This document shows positions 52,818 through 60,603 of a stretch of 64,000 nt of DNA, piece after piece. The DNA lies in NCBI RefSeq assembly GCF_030915445.1, contig NZ_CP133264.1, forward strand, positions 4,745,208 through 4,809,207, in the 5' to 3' direction. The translations under genes and the position numbers were made by a program. Position 1 is the first letter of the stretch, and each line of letters begins with the position of its first letter. Under the pieces are notes generated by a model. That model saw only the letters and a program-made list of their open reading frames with translations, did no database searches and was not told where the DNA came from. The DNA comes from Clostridium sp. OS1-26. Lineage in GTDB: Bacteria > Bacillota > Clostridia > Clostridiales > Clostridiaceae.

Positions 52818-52836
52818 AGAAAAGCACCTCCTTTGT

Positions 52837-53991
52837 TTAATTACCAAACAGTTTAACTGCCTGTTTCATCTTATTAATAATATCTACACCAAATGGACAG
52901 TTTTTCATACATAGCCCACACTCTATGCACTCACTTCCGTGCTGTTCTAATAAGTCATAATGATTCTTTAATGTTTCAGGAATCTCTTCTTGAATTAACG
53001 CTAAATCTAAATATTTATTTACTGATGCAATATCTATCTTTTTTGAGCATGGGGCACAATGCCCACAATACATACAATGTCCGCTAAATGAACTTCTTGG
53101 AGCATTTGCAAGAACTTCACTATAATCTTTTTCTTTATTGCTTGCAGTGGCATAAGCAGTCGCTGCAAGTACTTGATCTGTATTAGATACTCCAACCATT
53201 ACGGAAGCAACTGCCGGTCTAGTTAAACAGTAATGTAAACATTGCACTGGTGTCAGTGCTTTTTCAAAAGGCGATTGTTTGCTACTTAATAACACTCCAG
53301 CAGCATATCCTTTCATAACAGTTAAAGCAACGCCCTCATTTTCACAGGTTCTGTATAACCTATCACGTTTTGGATCAATACCTTCATAAGTCCTGTCTTT
53401 AAAAGTGCTTTCTTCAAATAGTTCGTATACATCCTCAGTAGCTGGTAACATATCATAAGCAGCATTGATGCTAAATAAAATTACATCAATTATTCCTGTT
53501 TCCACTGCTTTAAAGGCAATGTCTGTATTATGTGTTGATATTCCTAAGGATTTAATAATTCCTTTTTCTTTTAGTCCTTTTGCATATTTAATTATTTCTC
53601 CATTAAAAATGTTATCAAAATCTTTTTGATCATCAACATAATGAATCATCCCTACATCCACATAGTCTAGCTGCATTCTAGCTAAAAAATCTTCAAATGC
53701 ATCAACAACTTCATTAAAATCCCTAGTACGTCTATATTGTCCCCTATCCCAAGTGGAACATAAATGTCCTTCAATAATAAAACTGCTTCTAGGATATTTA
53801 CTTAACGCTTTACCAACATTACTTCTAACTTCAGGATTTGAATTATATATATCAATAAAATTAATACCTTCTTTAATTGCACAATCAATAATTGCTTCGC
53901 AATCTTCATAACTTTTATTTTCAAATCCTTCACCGCCAATACCAATGGCACTTACTTTAATTCCTGTTCTTCCTAAAATTCGATATTCCAA
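52837..53991 (-). CDS. Fe-S aldo/keto reductase
   Basis: 384 residues from TTG 53991, preferred because AGGGGGTG lies 6 bases before it; a GTG at 54000 is too close to the site. AKR barrel (about 1-290) beginning MEYRILGRTGIKVSAIGIGG, with the catalytic Asp/Tyr/Lys region atypical: DIYNSNPEVRSNVG has Asp and Asn where Tyr is usual. The C-terminus carries cysteines for two clusters: CMYCGHCAPCSKKID (about 304-318) and CIECGLCMKNCPFGVD (about 356-371). Cytoplasmic oxidoreductase. First in the operon with merR, under a MerR-type promoter. Confidence 0.87.
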   Translation of the reverse strand: MEYRILGRTGIKVSAIGIGGEGFENKSYEDCEAIIDCAIKEGINFIDIYNSNPEVRSNVGKALSKYPRSSFIIEGHLCSTWDRGQYRRTRDFNEVVDAFEDFLARMQLDYVDVGMIHYVDDQKDFDNIFNGEIIKYAKGLKEKGIIKSLGISTHNTDIAFKAVETGIIDVILFSINAAYDMLPATEDVYELFEESTFKDRTYEGIDPKRDRLYRTCENEGVALTVMKGYAAGVLLSSKQSPFEKALTPVQCLHYCLTRPAVASVMVGVSNTDQVLAATAYATASNKEKDYSEVLANAPRSSFSGHCMYCGHCAPCSKKIDIASVNKYLDLALIQEEIPETLKNHYDLLEQHGSECIECGLCMKNCPFGVDIINKMKQAVKLFGN

Positions 53992-54010
53992 ATTACACAC
54001 CCCCTAACTA

Positions 54011-54041
54011 AGCATATCACTTTGAGTTAGCTCCAAGTCAA
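54011..54041 (-). promoter_or_regulatory. MerR-type promoter of the AKR-merR operon
   Basis: On the minus strand TTGACT (54041-54036), 19-base spacer, TATGCT (54016-54011). The spacer carries CTTGGAGCTAACTCAAAG (54037-54020), a slightly degenerate dyad. A 19-bp spacer with a central dyad is diagnostic of MerR activation. Confidence 0.85.
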
Positions 54042-54070
54042 GATGTTTTTCTCTGAATTAAAAATAATTT

Positions 54071-55210
54071 CTATCTGCGGGGAGGAAGTTCTGTTTCAAA
54101 GGTATCAGCCACATCCTTTAAACCTTTTGTGATCTCAATATGCTGTGGACAACTTCTTTCACACTGCTTACATCCGATACATTCTGATGCCTTACCACGT
54201 GTTTTTGTATAGTTATCGTAATATAGTCTTTGTATAGAAAACGCGGTCTTCAAAGATTGTTTTTCTGTATTGTATAATGCAAAATACTTCGGAATATCTA
54301 TGTTTTTCGGACATTTCTCTACACAGTACTGGCAAGCTGTACATGGAATAGCAATTGCCTCGTTAATAATCTCCACAGCCTTTTTTACAATATCATATTC
54401 TTCCTGTACAAAAGGCTTAAACTCTTGCATATATCCTATGTTATCCAGTAACTGCTCCATGCTAGACATCCCACTTAATACCATCATAATTCCCTCATGG
54501 CTTGCAACATAACGAATAGCCCAGGATGGTATAGACATATTAGGATGATATTCTTTAAATAATTGCTCTGCTTTTTCAGGCACTTTCGCAAGGGTACCGC
54601 CTTTAACAGGTTCCATAACAATAACCGGTTTATTATGTTTTCTTGCTACTTCGTAGCATTTCCTTGATTGAATGCTCTCATTATCCCAATCCAAATAGTT
54701 AATCTGTAATTGAACAAACTCTACTTCCGGATGTGCTGTCAAAATTTCATCTAATAAATCCGCATTATCATGAAAAGAAAATCCAACCTGTCTAATTTTC
54801 CCTTCTTTTTTCTTTTCCTGAACAAATGCAAAACTATCAAATTTTTTTGCTGTCTCATAATTTGTTACACCAAGATTGTGAAGAAGATAGTAATCAAAAT
54901 AATCTACACCACATTTTTCTAACTGCTCGTTAAAAATTCTTTCTTGATCCTCTTTTGTTTTTAAAAACATTGTTGGTAATTTTGTCGCTAAGGTGAAACT
55001 ATCTCTATTATGTCGTTTTACTAAAGCCTCTCTAATAGCTATCTCACTCTTACCCATATGATACATATAAGCTGTATCAAAATAAGTAAAGCCTCTTTCT
55101 AAAAAAGTATCTACCATTTTATTTAATGTATCCATATCAATGCTTTCTGGATCATCCTGACTCTTTACTGGTAAACGCATAAATCCAAATCCTAATTTTT
55201 TCTTTTCCAT
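54071..55210 (-). CDS. Fe-S aldo/keto reductase
   Basis: 379 residues from ATG 55210, with AAGGGGGA upstream; the frame open to 55270 is not used. AKR barrel start MEKKKLGFGFMRLPVKSQ with the catalytic Tyr in DTAYMYHMGKSE (about 50-61) and His in LLHNLGV. Two C-terminal cluster-binding sites: CTACQYCVEKCPKNIDIPKY (about 299-318) and CIGCKQCERSCPQHIE (about 347-362). This is the NADP-dependent AKR type fused to ferredoxin domains, common in clostridia. Its promoter has a perfect MerR dyad. It and the preceding AKR form a divergently spaced but co-oriented pair with the same regulator. Confidence 0.88.
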   Translation of the reverse strand: MEKKKLGFGFMRLPVKSQDDPESIDMDTLNKMVDTFLERGFTYFDTAYMYHMGKSEIAIREALVKRHNRDSFTLATKLPTMFLKTKEDQERIFNEQLEKCGVDYFDYYLLHNLGVTNYETAKKFDSFAFVQEKKKEGKIRQVGFSFHDNADLLDEILTAHPEVEFVQLQINYLDWDNESIQSRKCYEVARKHNKPVIVMEPVKGGTLAKVPEKAEQLFKEYHPNMSIPSWAIRYVASHEGIMMVLSGMSSMEQLLDNIGYMQEFKPFVQEEYDIVKKAVEIINEAIAIPCTACQYCVEKCPKNIDIPKYFALYNTEKQSLKTAFSIQRLYYDNYTKTRGKASECIGCKQCERSCPQHIEITKGLKDVADTFETELPPRR

Positions 55211-55293
55211 ATCTATATTTCCCCCTTGATTTTTACTTATTTTCTGGAATAATTTTGTTAATGCAGACAAGTGCGTTCACTCCTGCTATATAA

Positions 55294-55324
55294 ACTCTAC
55301 CACTTGGAGTTAACTCCAAGTCAA
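55294..55324 (-). promoter_or_regulatory. MerR-type promoter of the second AKR gene
   Basis: On the minus strand TTGACT (55324-55319), 19-base spacer, TAGAGT (55299-55294). The spacer contains the perfect palindrome CTTGGAGTTAACTCCAAG (55303-55320). Sequence and geometry match the site at 54011. Confidence 0.9.
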
Positions 55325-55548
55325 GTACTTTTTCAGATACTACTAAATTGACCGATATCTTATTAGAAAAACATTTTATTCTCCTGCTACTCCGCTATCC
55401 TTAAACTGCTTTACAAATATAGTTGGTATGTATTTTGAAGATTTTGCATATAATTTTGAAGTACTAAAGACTTTGCATAAGTATTGTCTATGTCTTTCCA
55501 TAATTCTAGAACCTTATTAATAATAACCTATATTAGAAAGGAGTTATT

Positions 55549-56076
55549 ATGTCAAACATCATTGAAGAAGTTAAAGGCATGTATAAAATCATTAAGCTAA
55601 GAAATTTTCGTAATACACCAGGTGTAACTTTTGATTTATTTCCTATGGATATGGTTTCAAAGATTGATTCTATTGATAGAGTAATCCATAAAAAAGCAGC
55701 AGTTTCACCTGGTCCAGTAGGAGATGTGGATCACCCATGGTATATGCACCAACATCAAGATGACAATTTAATAGTTCTTCATGGTCGTAGAGAAGTTGAC
55801 ATTTATACTAAAGAACATGGTAAAGTAGAACACTTTACTGTAACTCCTGATAAAATATTAAAAAATGGAGAACTTATTTATGAAGGCGGCGCAATTTTAG
55901 TTTGGTCAAAAGGAGTTTTTCACCGAATAGTAAGTGGTGAAGAAGGCTCAGCCTCACTAAACATTGCTGTGCATTATGACGGATTTGATATAAAGACAAA
56001 TTTTAGCGTTTATGATTTAAATGTGGAAACTGGTGAATATAAAGTTATCAGAAATGGATTTGAAGATCAAAAGTAA
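55549..56076 (+). CDS. Cupin-fold protein, 175 aa
   Basis: 175 residues, jelly-roll fold. The metal site appears as HPWYMHQHQDDN (about 63-74) with a glutamate/HGRREVD stretch following and the second-half HRIVSGEEGSASLNIAVH. The HxH ... E ... H pattern of metal-binding cupins is recognisable. Catalytic function, if any, is unknown. Start ATG after GAAAGGAG. Its neighbours on either side are on the other strand, so it is transcribed alone; a bidirectional terminator follows. Confidence 0.8.
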   Translation: MSNIIEEVKGMYKIIKLRNFRNTPGVTFDLFPMDMVSKIDSIDRVIHKKAAVSPGPVGDVDHPWYMHQHQDDNLIVLHGRREVDIYTKEHGKVEHFTVTPDKILKNGELIYEGGAILVWSKGVFHRIVSGEEGSASLNIAVHYDGFDIKTNFSVYDLNVETGEYKVIRNGFEDQK

Positions 56077-56107
56077 TAAATTGTTACTCTATTGAATTTA
56101 TAAAGCA

Positions 56108-56141
56108 AAGGAAGTGAGGGAAAATTAACTTTCACTTCCTT
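56108..56141. terminator. Bidirectional terminator between the cupin and ABC-F genes
   Basis: AAGGAAGTGA (56108-56117) with TCACTTCCTT (56132-56141), 10-bp perfect, TTATTTG after; its end overlaps the ABC-F stop on the other strand. Confidence 0.75.
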
Positions 56142-57429
56142 ATTTGTTTTGAAGCATACTTAGTTGTTTAACTATTTCAAAGTATTCTTTGTCTAATTTT
56201 TCTTTTTCATCAGGTGTTGCTGATAATATTTTTTCTACTATTTGTATTCTTTTTAGCTCAAGTAATGTTTTTTCTGCTGGAACAACATTTTTTCTATTTA
56301 ACTTATAGCTATTATAATCCTTTAAGCTACCATCAAAATATTTTATTTTCTGTTCGGATAGTTCGAAAATATTAGTAGCCAATGTATTTATAAATCTTTT
56401 GTCATGGGATACAAAAATTACTGTTCCCTCATAGTATTTCAATACACGTTCCAATACTTCTACTGATGGAACATCTAAATAGTTAGTAGGTTCATCAAGA
56501 ATAAGGACATTAACCTCTGAAACTAATAGTTTTGCCAGAGATAATCTGATTTTTTCTCCACCACTCAAAACAGAAACAGTTTTATTTATATCATAATCGT
56601 TAAATAGCAAGTTTGCCAAAGTATTTCTAACAACACTTTCTGTTTGAATACTACTTTCCATAACAGTCTTTAAAATAGTCTTTTTTTCACTCAAATTTTC
56701 AAATTCTTGATAAACAAATCCAATCTTGACTTTAGGTACAATTTGAATAGAAGGAAATCTCTTTTCAATAAGTTTTAATAAAGTAGTTTTCCCACTTCCG
56801 TTTTCCCCAATTATAGCTATTTTTTCTCCATTTTTTATCATAAATGAGGTATCTTTAAAAATTGTCTTATTAGAATATGAAAATGACAAGTTATCTGATC
56901 TTATGATAATTCTATTTTTAGGTGGATTAGTTAAGCTAAAATTTAATTTTATTTGTGCTTGCTTAATTGGTTTCTCTTTTACTTCTAAATGTTCTAATCT
57001 TGATTGAATAGCTTTAGCTGATTTCTGCATACTTTTTTGCCTGCCATCATTTGACCTACTTGTGGCTACATAATTTCTTGTTTTATATTCTGAATTGCTA
57101 ATCTTTTTTGGCTTTTTTGTTATTTTTGCTGCTTTTTCTTTCTTGTTTACATAAGCTTCTTCTAACCTTTTTTTCTCTATTATATAATTTAAATATTCAC
57201 TTTTTTGAGTTTCAAGTTCTAATTCTTTTTGTGTTTTATAATCATCAAAATTCCCTTGGTAATCGTATAATGTGTTATTTCTAATTTCTATGATACGATT
57301 GCACACTTGATTGAGTAATTCCGTATCATGGGTAATCAACACAAAAGAATCTATATTAGATAACTTATTTTTTAATAATTCAATTCCATTTAAATCAAGA
57401 TTAGAGGTAGGTTCATCTAATAAAATCAA
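56140..57429 (-). CDS. ABC-F ribosomal-protection protein, 3' part
   Basis: 429 residues: end of the first nucleotide-binding domain (LILLDEPTSNLDLNGIELLK, VLITHDTELL), a charged interdomain linker (about 75-160; KKEKAAKITKKPKKISNSEYKTRNYVATSRSND) that reaches the ribosome in ABC-F factors, and the second ATPase domain with Walker A GENGSGKTT, signature LSGGEKIRLSLAKLL, Walker B VLILDEPTNYLD and SHD. The class (Msr/Vga/Lsa type) protects ribosomes from antibiotics. The open frame continues upstream past the annotated Met to the frame switch near 57507, where its 5' part ends. Two full ABC domains and no membrane helices fit the ABC-F type. Confidence 0.82.
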   Translation of the reverse strand: MILLDEPTSNLDLNGIELLKNKLSNIDSFVLITHDTELLNQVCNRIIEIRNNTLYDYQGNFDDYKTQKELELETQKSEYLNYIIEKKRLEEAYVNKKEKAAKITKKPKKISNSEYKTRNYVATSRSNDGRQKSMQKSAKAIQSRLEHLEVKEKPIKQAQIKLNFSLTNPPKNRIIIRSDNLSFSYSNKTIFKDTSFMIKNGEKIAIIGENGSGKTTLLKLIEKRFPSIQIVPKVKIGFVYQEFENLSEKKTILKTVMESSIQTESVVRNTLANLLFNDYDINKTVSVLSGGEKIRLSLAKLLVSEVNVLILDEPTNYLDVPSVEVLERVLKYYEGTVIFVSHDKRFINTLATNIFELSEQKIKYFDGSLKDYNSYKLNRKNVVPAEKTLLELKRIQIVEKILSATPDEKEKLDKEYFEIVKQLSMLQNK

Positions 57430-57485
57430 ATGTACCGATTTGCTAAGTGCTTCTGCAAGTCGTAAACGAGTTTTCTCGCCACCAC

Positions 57486-57779
57486 TTACAAAGTTATCAT
57501 CCTCTTTTTTTGAACCTCAAATTCTTTTAATAATTTTCTTTCTGCTGTGTTATTAAAGGTATCAAATTGTTTGAAATAAGAAATTTCTCCATATTTTTTT
57601 ACTATGCCAGTATCTATATCAGTATCACCTGAAATTATTTTCAGCAGAGTAGTTTTTCCACTTCCATTTAGTCCTATAAGACCAATACGGTCGTTTTTAT
57701 TGATTACTAATTTAGAGAAATGAACCAATATATTTTCCCCAAAGCTTTTCTGTATGTTTTCCATTTCAAGAATCACCAT
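57486..57779 (-). CDS. ABC-F ribosomal-protection protein, 5' part
   Basis: 97 residues of the first ATPase domain, with Walker A GLNGSGKTT (about 38-46), ending wrongly as QKKRMITL. After GTT-CAA-AAA-AAG the -1 frame continues EDDNFVSGGEKTRLRLAEA, the correct signature region, and joins the 3' part. The codons give A-AAA-AAG at the switch (57510-57504), the same heptamer as in the TIM-AraC gene. One missing A (A8 to A7) or -1 slippage restores a protein of about 545 residues. Start ATG behind GGGAGGTGC. The upstream leader is about 110 bases with a strong hairpin that could be an attenuator. Confidence 0.8.
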   Translation of the reverse strand: MVILEMENIQKSFGENILVHFSKLVINKNDRIGLIGLNGSGKTTLLKIISGDTDIDTGIVKKYGEISYFKQFDTFNNTAERKLLKEFEVQKKRMITL

Positions 57780-57860
57780 CTTGCACCTCCCATTATGTGA
57801 ATATCTGTATCTAATTTTAACAAGTTGTTTTACTTGTTACTACAACATAAATGTTTATAA

Positions 57861-57892
57861 AAAAAGCGTGTTGTACGCACAACACACTTTTT
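57861..57892 (-). terminator. Terminator hairpin before the ABC-F gene
   Basis: AAAAGYGTGTTGT with its complement around 57863-57892; on the minus strand the stem is followed by TTTTTTT. It terminates the CD3324-like gene, and could also attenuate the ABC-F transcript if transcription starts upstream. Confidence 0.7.
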
Positions 57893-57893
57893 A

Positions 57894-58181
57894 CTAATAA
57901 GAATTTTCTTTATTTTTTTTTCTAAGTATTCGCCTTATACTTTCTTCAACTAAGAAATATTTTTCAGAAAGCTCAAGAACAGAAAATCCCTTTTTATAAT
58001 CTTCATAAATTTGTTCGTTTCGTTTGTTCAATATTTCTTTTGTATTTGTATTTTCTCCCCAAGATTTTTTATTATATGTTTCCTTAGGAATATATATTAT
58101 TTCACCTTGAACATAGTTCTGGATTTGCTTTAATATTTCTATTGGCAATACTTCGTCAGCTTTAACATAGCCCATTTGCAT
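57894..58181 (-). CDS. CD3324-family protein, 95 aa
   Basis: 95 residues: MGYVKADEVLPIEILKQIQN followed by YVQGEIIYIPKET and a C-terminal helix-turn-helix (FSVLELSEKYFLVEESIRRILRK, about 67-89). This matches the clostridial CD3324 family, whose C-terminal HTH resembles Mor-type activators. Small cytoplasmic protein, presumably DNA-binding. Single gene, with a hairpin on both sides. Identification relies on memory of the family pattern. Confidence 0.75.
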   Translation of the reverse strand: MQMGYVKADEVLPIEILKQIQNYVQGEIIYIPKETYNKKSWGENTNTKEILNKRNEQIYEDYKKGFSVLELSEKYFLVEESIRRILRKKNKENSY

Positions 58182-58211
58182 ACCTCCTAAATAATAAATT
58201 GTTTAGGACTT

Positions 58212-58259
58212 GCAAAGGCTATATACAATATTTAATTATATAGTGCAATAGCCTTTGCT
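58212..58259. terminator. Hairpin with 11-bp perfect stem
   Basis: GCAAAGGCTAT (58212-58222) and ATAGCCTTTGC (58249-58259). Lies upstream of the CD3324-family gene and 137 bases beyond the TudS-like gene end. Confidence 0.5.
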
Positions 58260-58396
58260 ATGCACGAAATGTTCCTACTCCCATAACTCTTAACCTACCT
58301 TTCAACGATTTATGTGTATTATATCACAAATAAACCAATTTTTGAAAGAGAGAAACATAGTATGCAAACTCCTTATCGATTGCCTTTTGATGGAGC

Positions 58397-58966
58397 TTAT
58401 TTTATCTCTATGTTACCTAACAACTCTGTTATATTCTTCATGGTTATATCTTCATTTTCTTCATCCATATCTATAATATTTATTTTTATATTTTTCTTAA
58501 TCAGCATCTGTTCTATTTCTTCCATAAAGACACCTGACTTATTTATAGTCTTTAAATCGTTTATCTTTTTTTCAATATCTTCCTTACCCATAAATTCTCC
58601 TCCCCATACAGGTGAAGAGCATGTTAAATTATGTCCGCAACTGGGGCTGCCTTTTACAGCTATCAGTGTCTCTATTTTGTATCCATTACTAATATAATCT
58701 TCTATTTGTTCTAGTATTGGCTCAAATAACTTTCTACAATGTTTTCTATAATATGGATTTTCAAATTGTTCTTTAACATGTCCCCATCTTTTTATACCGT
58801 ACATGGTAAGTTCGGGACATGGAAGTTGAATTATTCCATAATCATTGTCCATTAAATATTTTATTAATCTATTGGATATGTTGCCAAATTCACATAATCC
58901 TTCTACTTTTGAGTTAACATTTAATATACAGTGACTTAAAATTACAATATTTTTTGTTCTTTTCAT
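58397..58966 (-). CDS. TudS-related putative desulfidase (CD3072 family, DUF523-like)
   Basis: 189 residues from ATG 58966, with AAGGGG 9 bases upstream. Cysteines at the expected places: LSHCILNVNSKVEG (Cys about 12), LPCPELTMYGIKRWG (about 49) and KGSPSCGHNLTC (about 106). In TudS, three such Cys hold a 4Fe-4S cluster whose fourth iron removes sulfur from thiouracil-type substrates. Divergent, 195 bases from an ECF transporter S component of the CD3073 family; the pair is conserved in C. difficile as numbered neighbours. A role in use or detoxification of a thiolated nucleobase is inferred. Confidence 0.83.
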   Translation of the reverse strand: MKRTKNIVILSHCILNVNSKVEGLCEFGNISNRLIKYLMDNDYGIIQLPCPELTMYGIKRWGHVKEQFENPYYRKHCRKLFEPILEQIEDYISNGYKIETLIAVKGSPSCGHNLTCSSPVWGGEFMGKEDIEKKINDLKTINKSGVFMEEIEQMLIKKNIKINIIDMDEENEDITMKNITELLGNIEIK

Positions 58967-59160
58967 AAGCTTCATCCCCTTTACCAAATATCATACAACA
59001 TCTAGGATAGTTTAGTTTCAAAAATTAAAAACTTTTCTATCATTTTTCTAAATAGACTAATCTAGTATTATAAATAATATCTATTTTAATTTTCAAAATT
59101 ATTATATTATACTTTACTAAATGCAATAATTATACACCGATGTAAAACGGAGGTAAAAAC

Positions 59161-59730
59161 ATGAAAAATAAAAAAACCTTTGCTCTTATACTTTGTGCAT
59201 TTGCAGCTGCAATAAATATTGTATTAGGAACATTAGTTGGACAACTAAAAATCCCTCTAATTTTTCTTGACACAATAGGCACAATCTTTGCTGCAGTATA
59301 TTTTGGTCCTTGGTATGGTGCTGCTGTTGGTGCAGCGTCTAATATTATTACAGGAATGATTTTTAGTCCTAAGGATATTCCGTTTTTCTTAGTAAACGTA
59401 GTTGTCGGATTATTAGTAGGCTACATAGCTAAAAAATATGGCTACGGCATAATCACAGCTGTGGTAACAGGACTTATTCTTTCAGTTGTCTGCCCACTAA
59501 TAGGTTCTCCTATTGCTGTTTGGCTATATGGAGGGGTTACAGGTTCTGGAAATGACTTTTTAGTATTCTGGCTTAGAAAATCTGGTGCAGATATTTTCAC
59601 TTCAGCCTTTATTCCAAGAATTACAGGAAATATTATAGACAAGGTTATATCATCAGTTTTGGTTTGGGCTTTGATAAAAAAACTTCCTGCTGAATACAGG
59701 CCAAAAATAGATAATAATTTGTCTGCTTAA
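59161..59730 (+). CDS. ECF transporter S component (CD3073 family)
   Basis: 189 residues with five or six membrane segments and the substrate-binding S-component pattern: N-terminal AAINIVLGTLVGQLKIPLIFLDTIGTIFAAVYFGPWYGAAVGAASNIITG, then later loops with a gly-rich SGADIFTSAFIPRITGNIIDKV. S components bind vitamins or other small molecules and use a shared EcfAAT engine, encoded elsewhere. Divergent from the TudS-like gene, whose product may act on the imported compound. ATG behind ACGGAGGT. Confidence 0.85.
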   Translation: MKNKKTFALILCAFAAAINIVLGTLVGQLKIPLIFLDTIGTIFAAVYFGPWYGAAVGAASNIITGMIFSPKDIPFFLVNVVVGLLVGYIAKKYGYGIITAVVTGLILSVVCPLIGSPIAVWLYGGVTGSGNDFLVFWLRKSGADIFTSAFIPRITGNIIDKVISSVLVWALIKKLPAEYRPKIDNNLSA

Positions 59731-59793
59731 TTCTACTCCTATACCTTTAGGTAGAGTAAATTTGCTGCGCTCATAAAATTCCTGAAGGCCCTT

Positions 59794-59812
59794 GGCGTAC
59801 CTTAGGTACGCC
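59794..59812. terminator. GGCGTACCT-T-AGGTACGCC palindrome
   Basis: Perfect 9-bp arms around one base, in the gap between two convergent genes (ECF-S and DUF1287). G/C-rich compared with its surroundings. May be a terminator or part of a repeat; no T-run. Confidence 0.5.
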
Positions 59813-59837
59813 TTGCTAACCATTAAACTTTGAGACT

Positions 59838-60563
59838 TTATTTTGGAAATCTAAAATGACCTGTTATTTTTGGCATCCAGTACATAATTTCATCACCTTC
59901 TCTAGCATAAGGCGGTGCATTATGTATTATATACGGAACCCCATCTGCTCTCCTTTTATCAGAAACTATAGCTATGTGCTCACTGTGATCAAAGGTTATG
60001 ATATCCCCCGGCTGCCATTCCTTTAAATTCTCTATATCATTAGGTTTTAATTCAATAGTAAGACTAGTTGCATATTTTTTAAAATATACATAAAGATTAG
60101 GCACTCTTCTAAAATCTATATTAGGATCTGGTTTTCCCTCAACTCTCTTATAATCACTAGTATGATTTCTTATATCCTCATCTACCATATCTTTTAGATT
60201 ATACCCTGCATCTTTAAAGGCTCTCCATACTAAGTCAGTACATACTCCTTCATTCTCCGGAGGATATCCACCTACATAATAGTCCCCTTTATATTTTACT
60301 TTCTTATTTGCTTCTTTTCTTGCTCCAAGAACTATATCTTCCTGATCTTTTATACCATCTTTGTCTTTATCTGAATTTATTAATACTATTTTTTTCTTTA
60401 ACTTTTCGTCAATTGTTTCACTCTTCTTTTCACTAGCTGTATTTTTAATTTGTATATTTGTTATATTTTTACTGTACAAGGCATTTTTCTGTGTAAAAAA
60501 TTTAAAACCTATAGTAATTAAACATATCAAAGCTAAAAATATTACAAAAAACTTTTTTCTCAT
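59838..60563 (-). CDS. DUF1287 (YiiX-like) exported protein
   Basis: 241 residues from ATG 60563, with AGGGGGTAAAA before it. Signal peptide or anchor (RKKFFVIFLALICLITIGF), then a DUF1287 domain (about 65-240). The NlpC/P60-like catalytic residues are suggested by GVCTDLVWRAFKDAGYN (Cys) and ITFDHSEHIAIVSDKR (His). The family is a circularly changed papain-like fold of unknown amidase activity on cell-wall material. It starts 40 bases downstream of the large surface peptidase gene's end, on the same strand, so probably co-transcribed. Confidence 0.82.
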   Translation of the reverse strand: MRKKFFVIFLALICLITIGFKFFTQKNALYSKNITNIQIKNTASEKKSETIDEKLKKKIVLINSDKDKDGIKDQEDIVLGARKEANKKVKYKGDYYVGGYPPENEGVCTDLVWRAFKDAGYNLKDMVDEDIRNHTSDYKRVEGKPDPNIDFRRVPNLYVYFKKYATSLTIELKPNDIENLKEWQPGDIITFDHSEHIAIVSDKRRADGVPYIIHNAPPYAREGDEIMYWMPKITGHFRFPK

Positions 60564-60603
60564 TTTTACCCCCTTGTCCCTTTTATTGACTTTTGAATGC
60601 AAG

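Noticed and set aside
55411..55530. Minus-strand open stretch encoding KVLELWKDIDNTYAKSLVLQ
   Set aside because: Protein-like composition but no start, no ribosome site, and two overlapping frames are both open; kept only as a possible relic.
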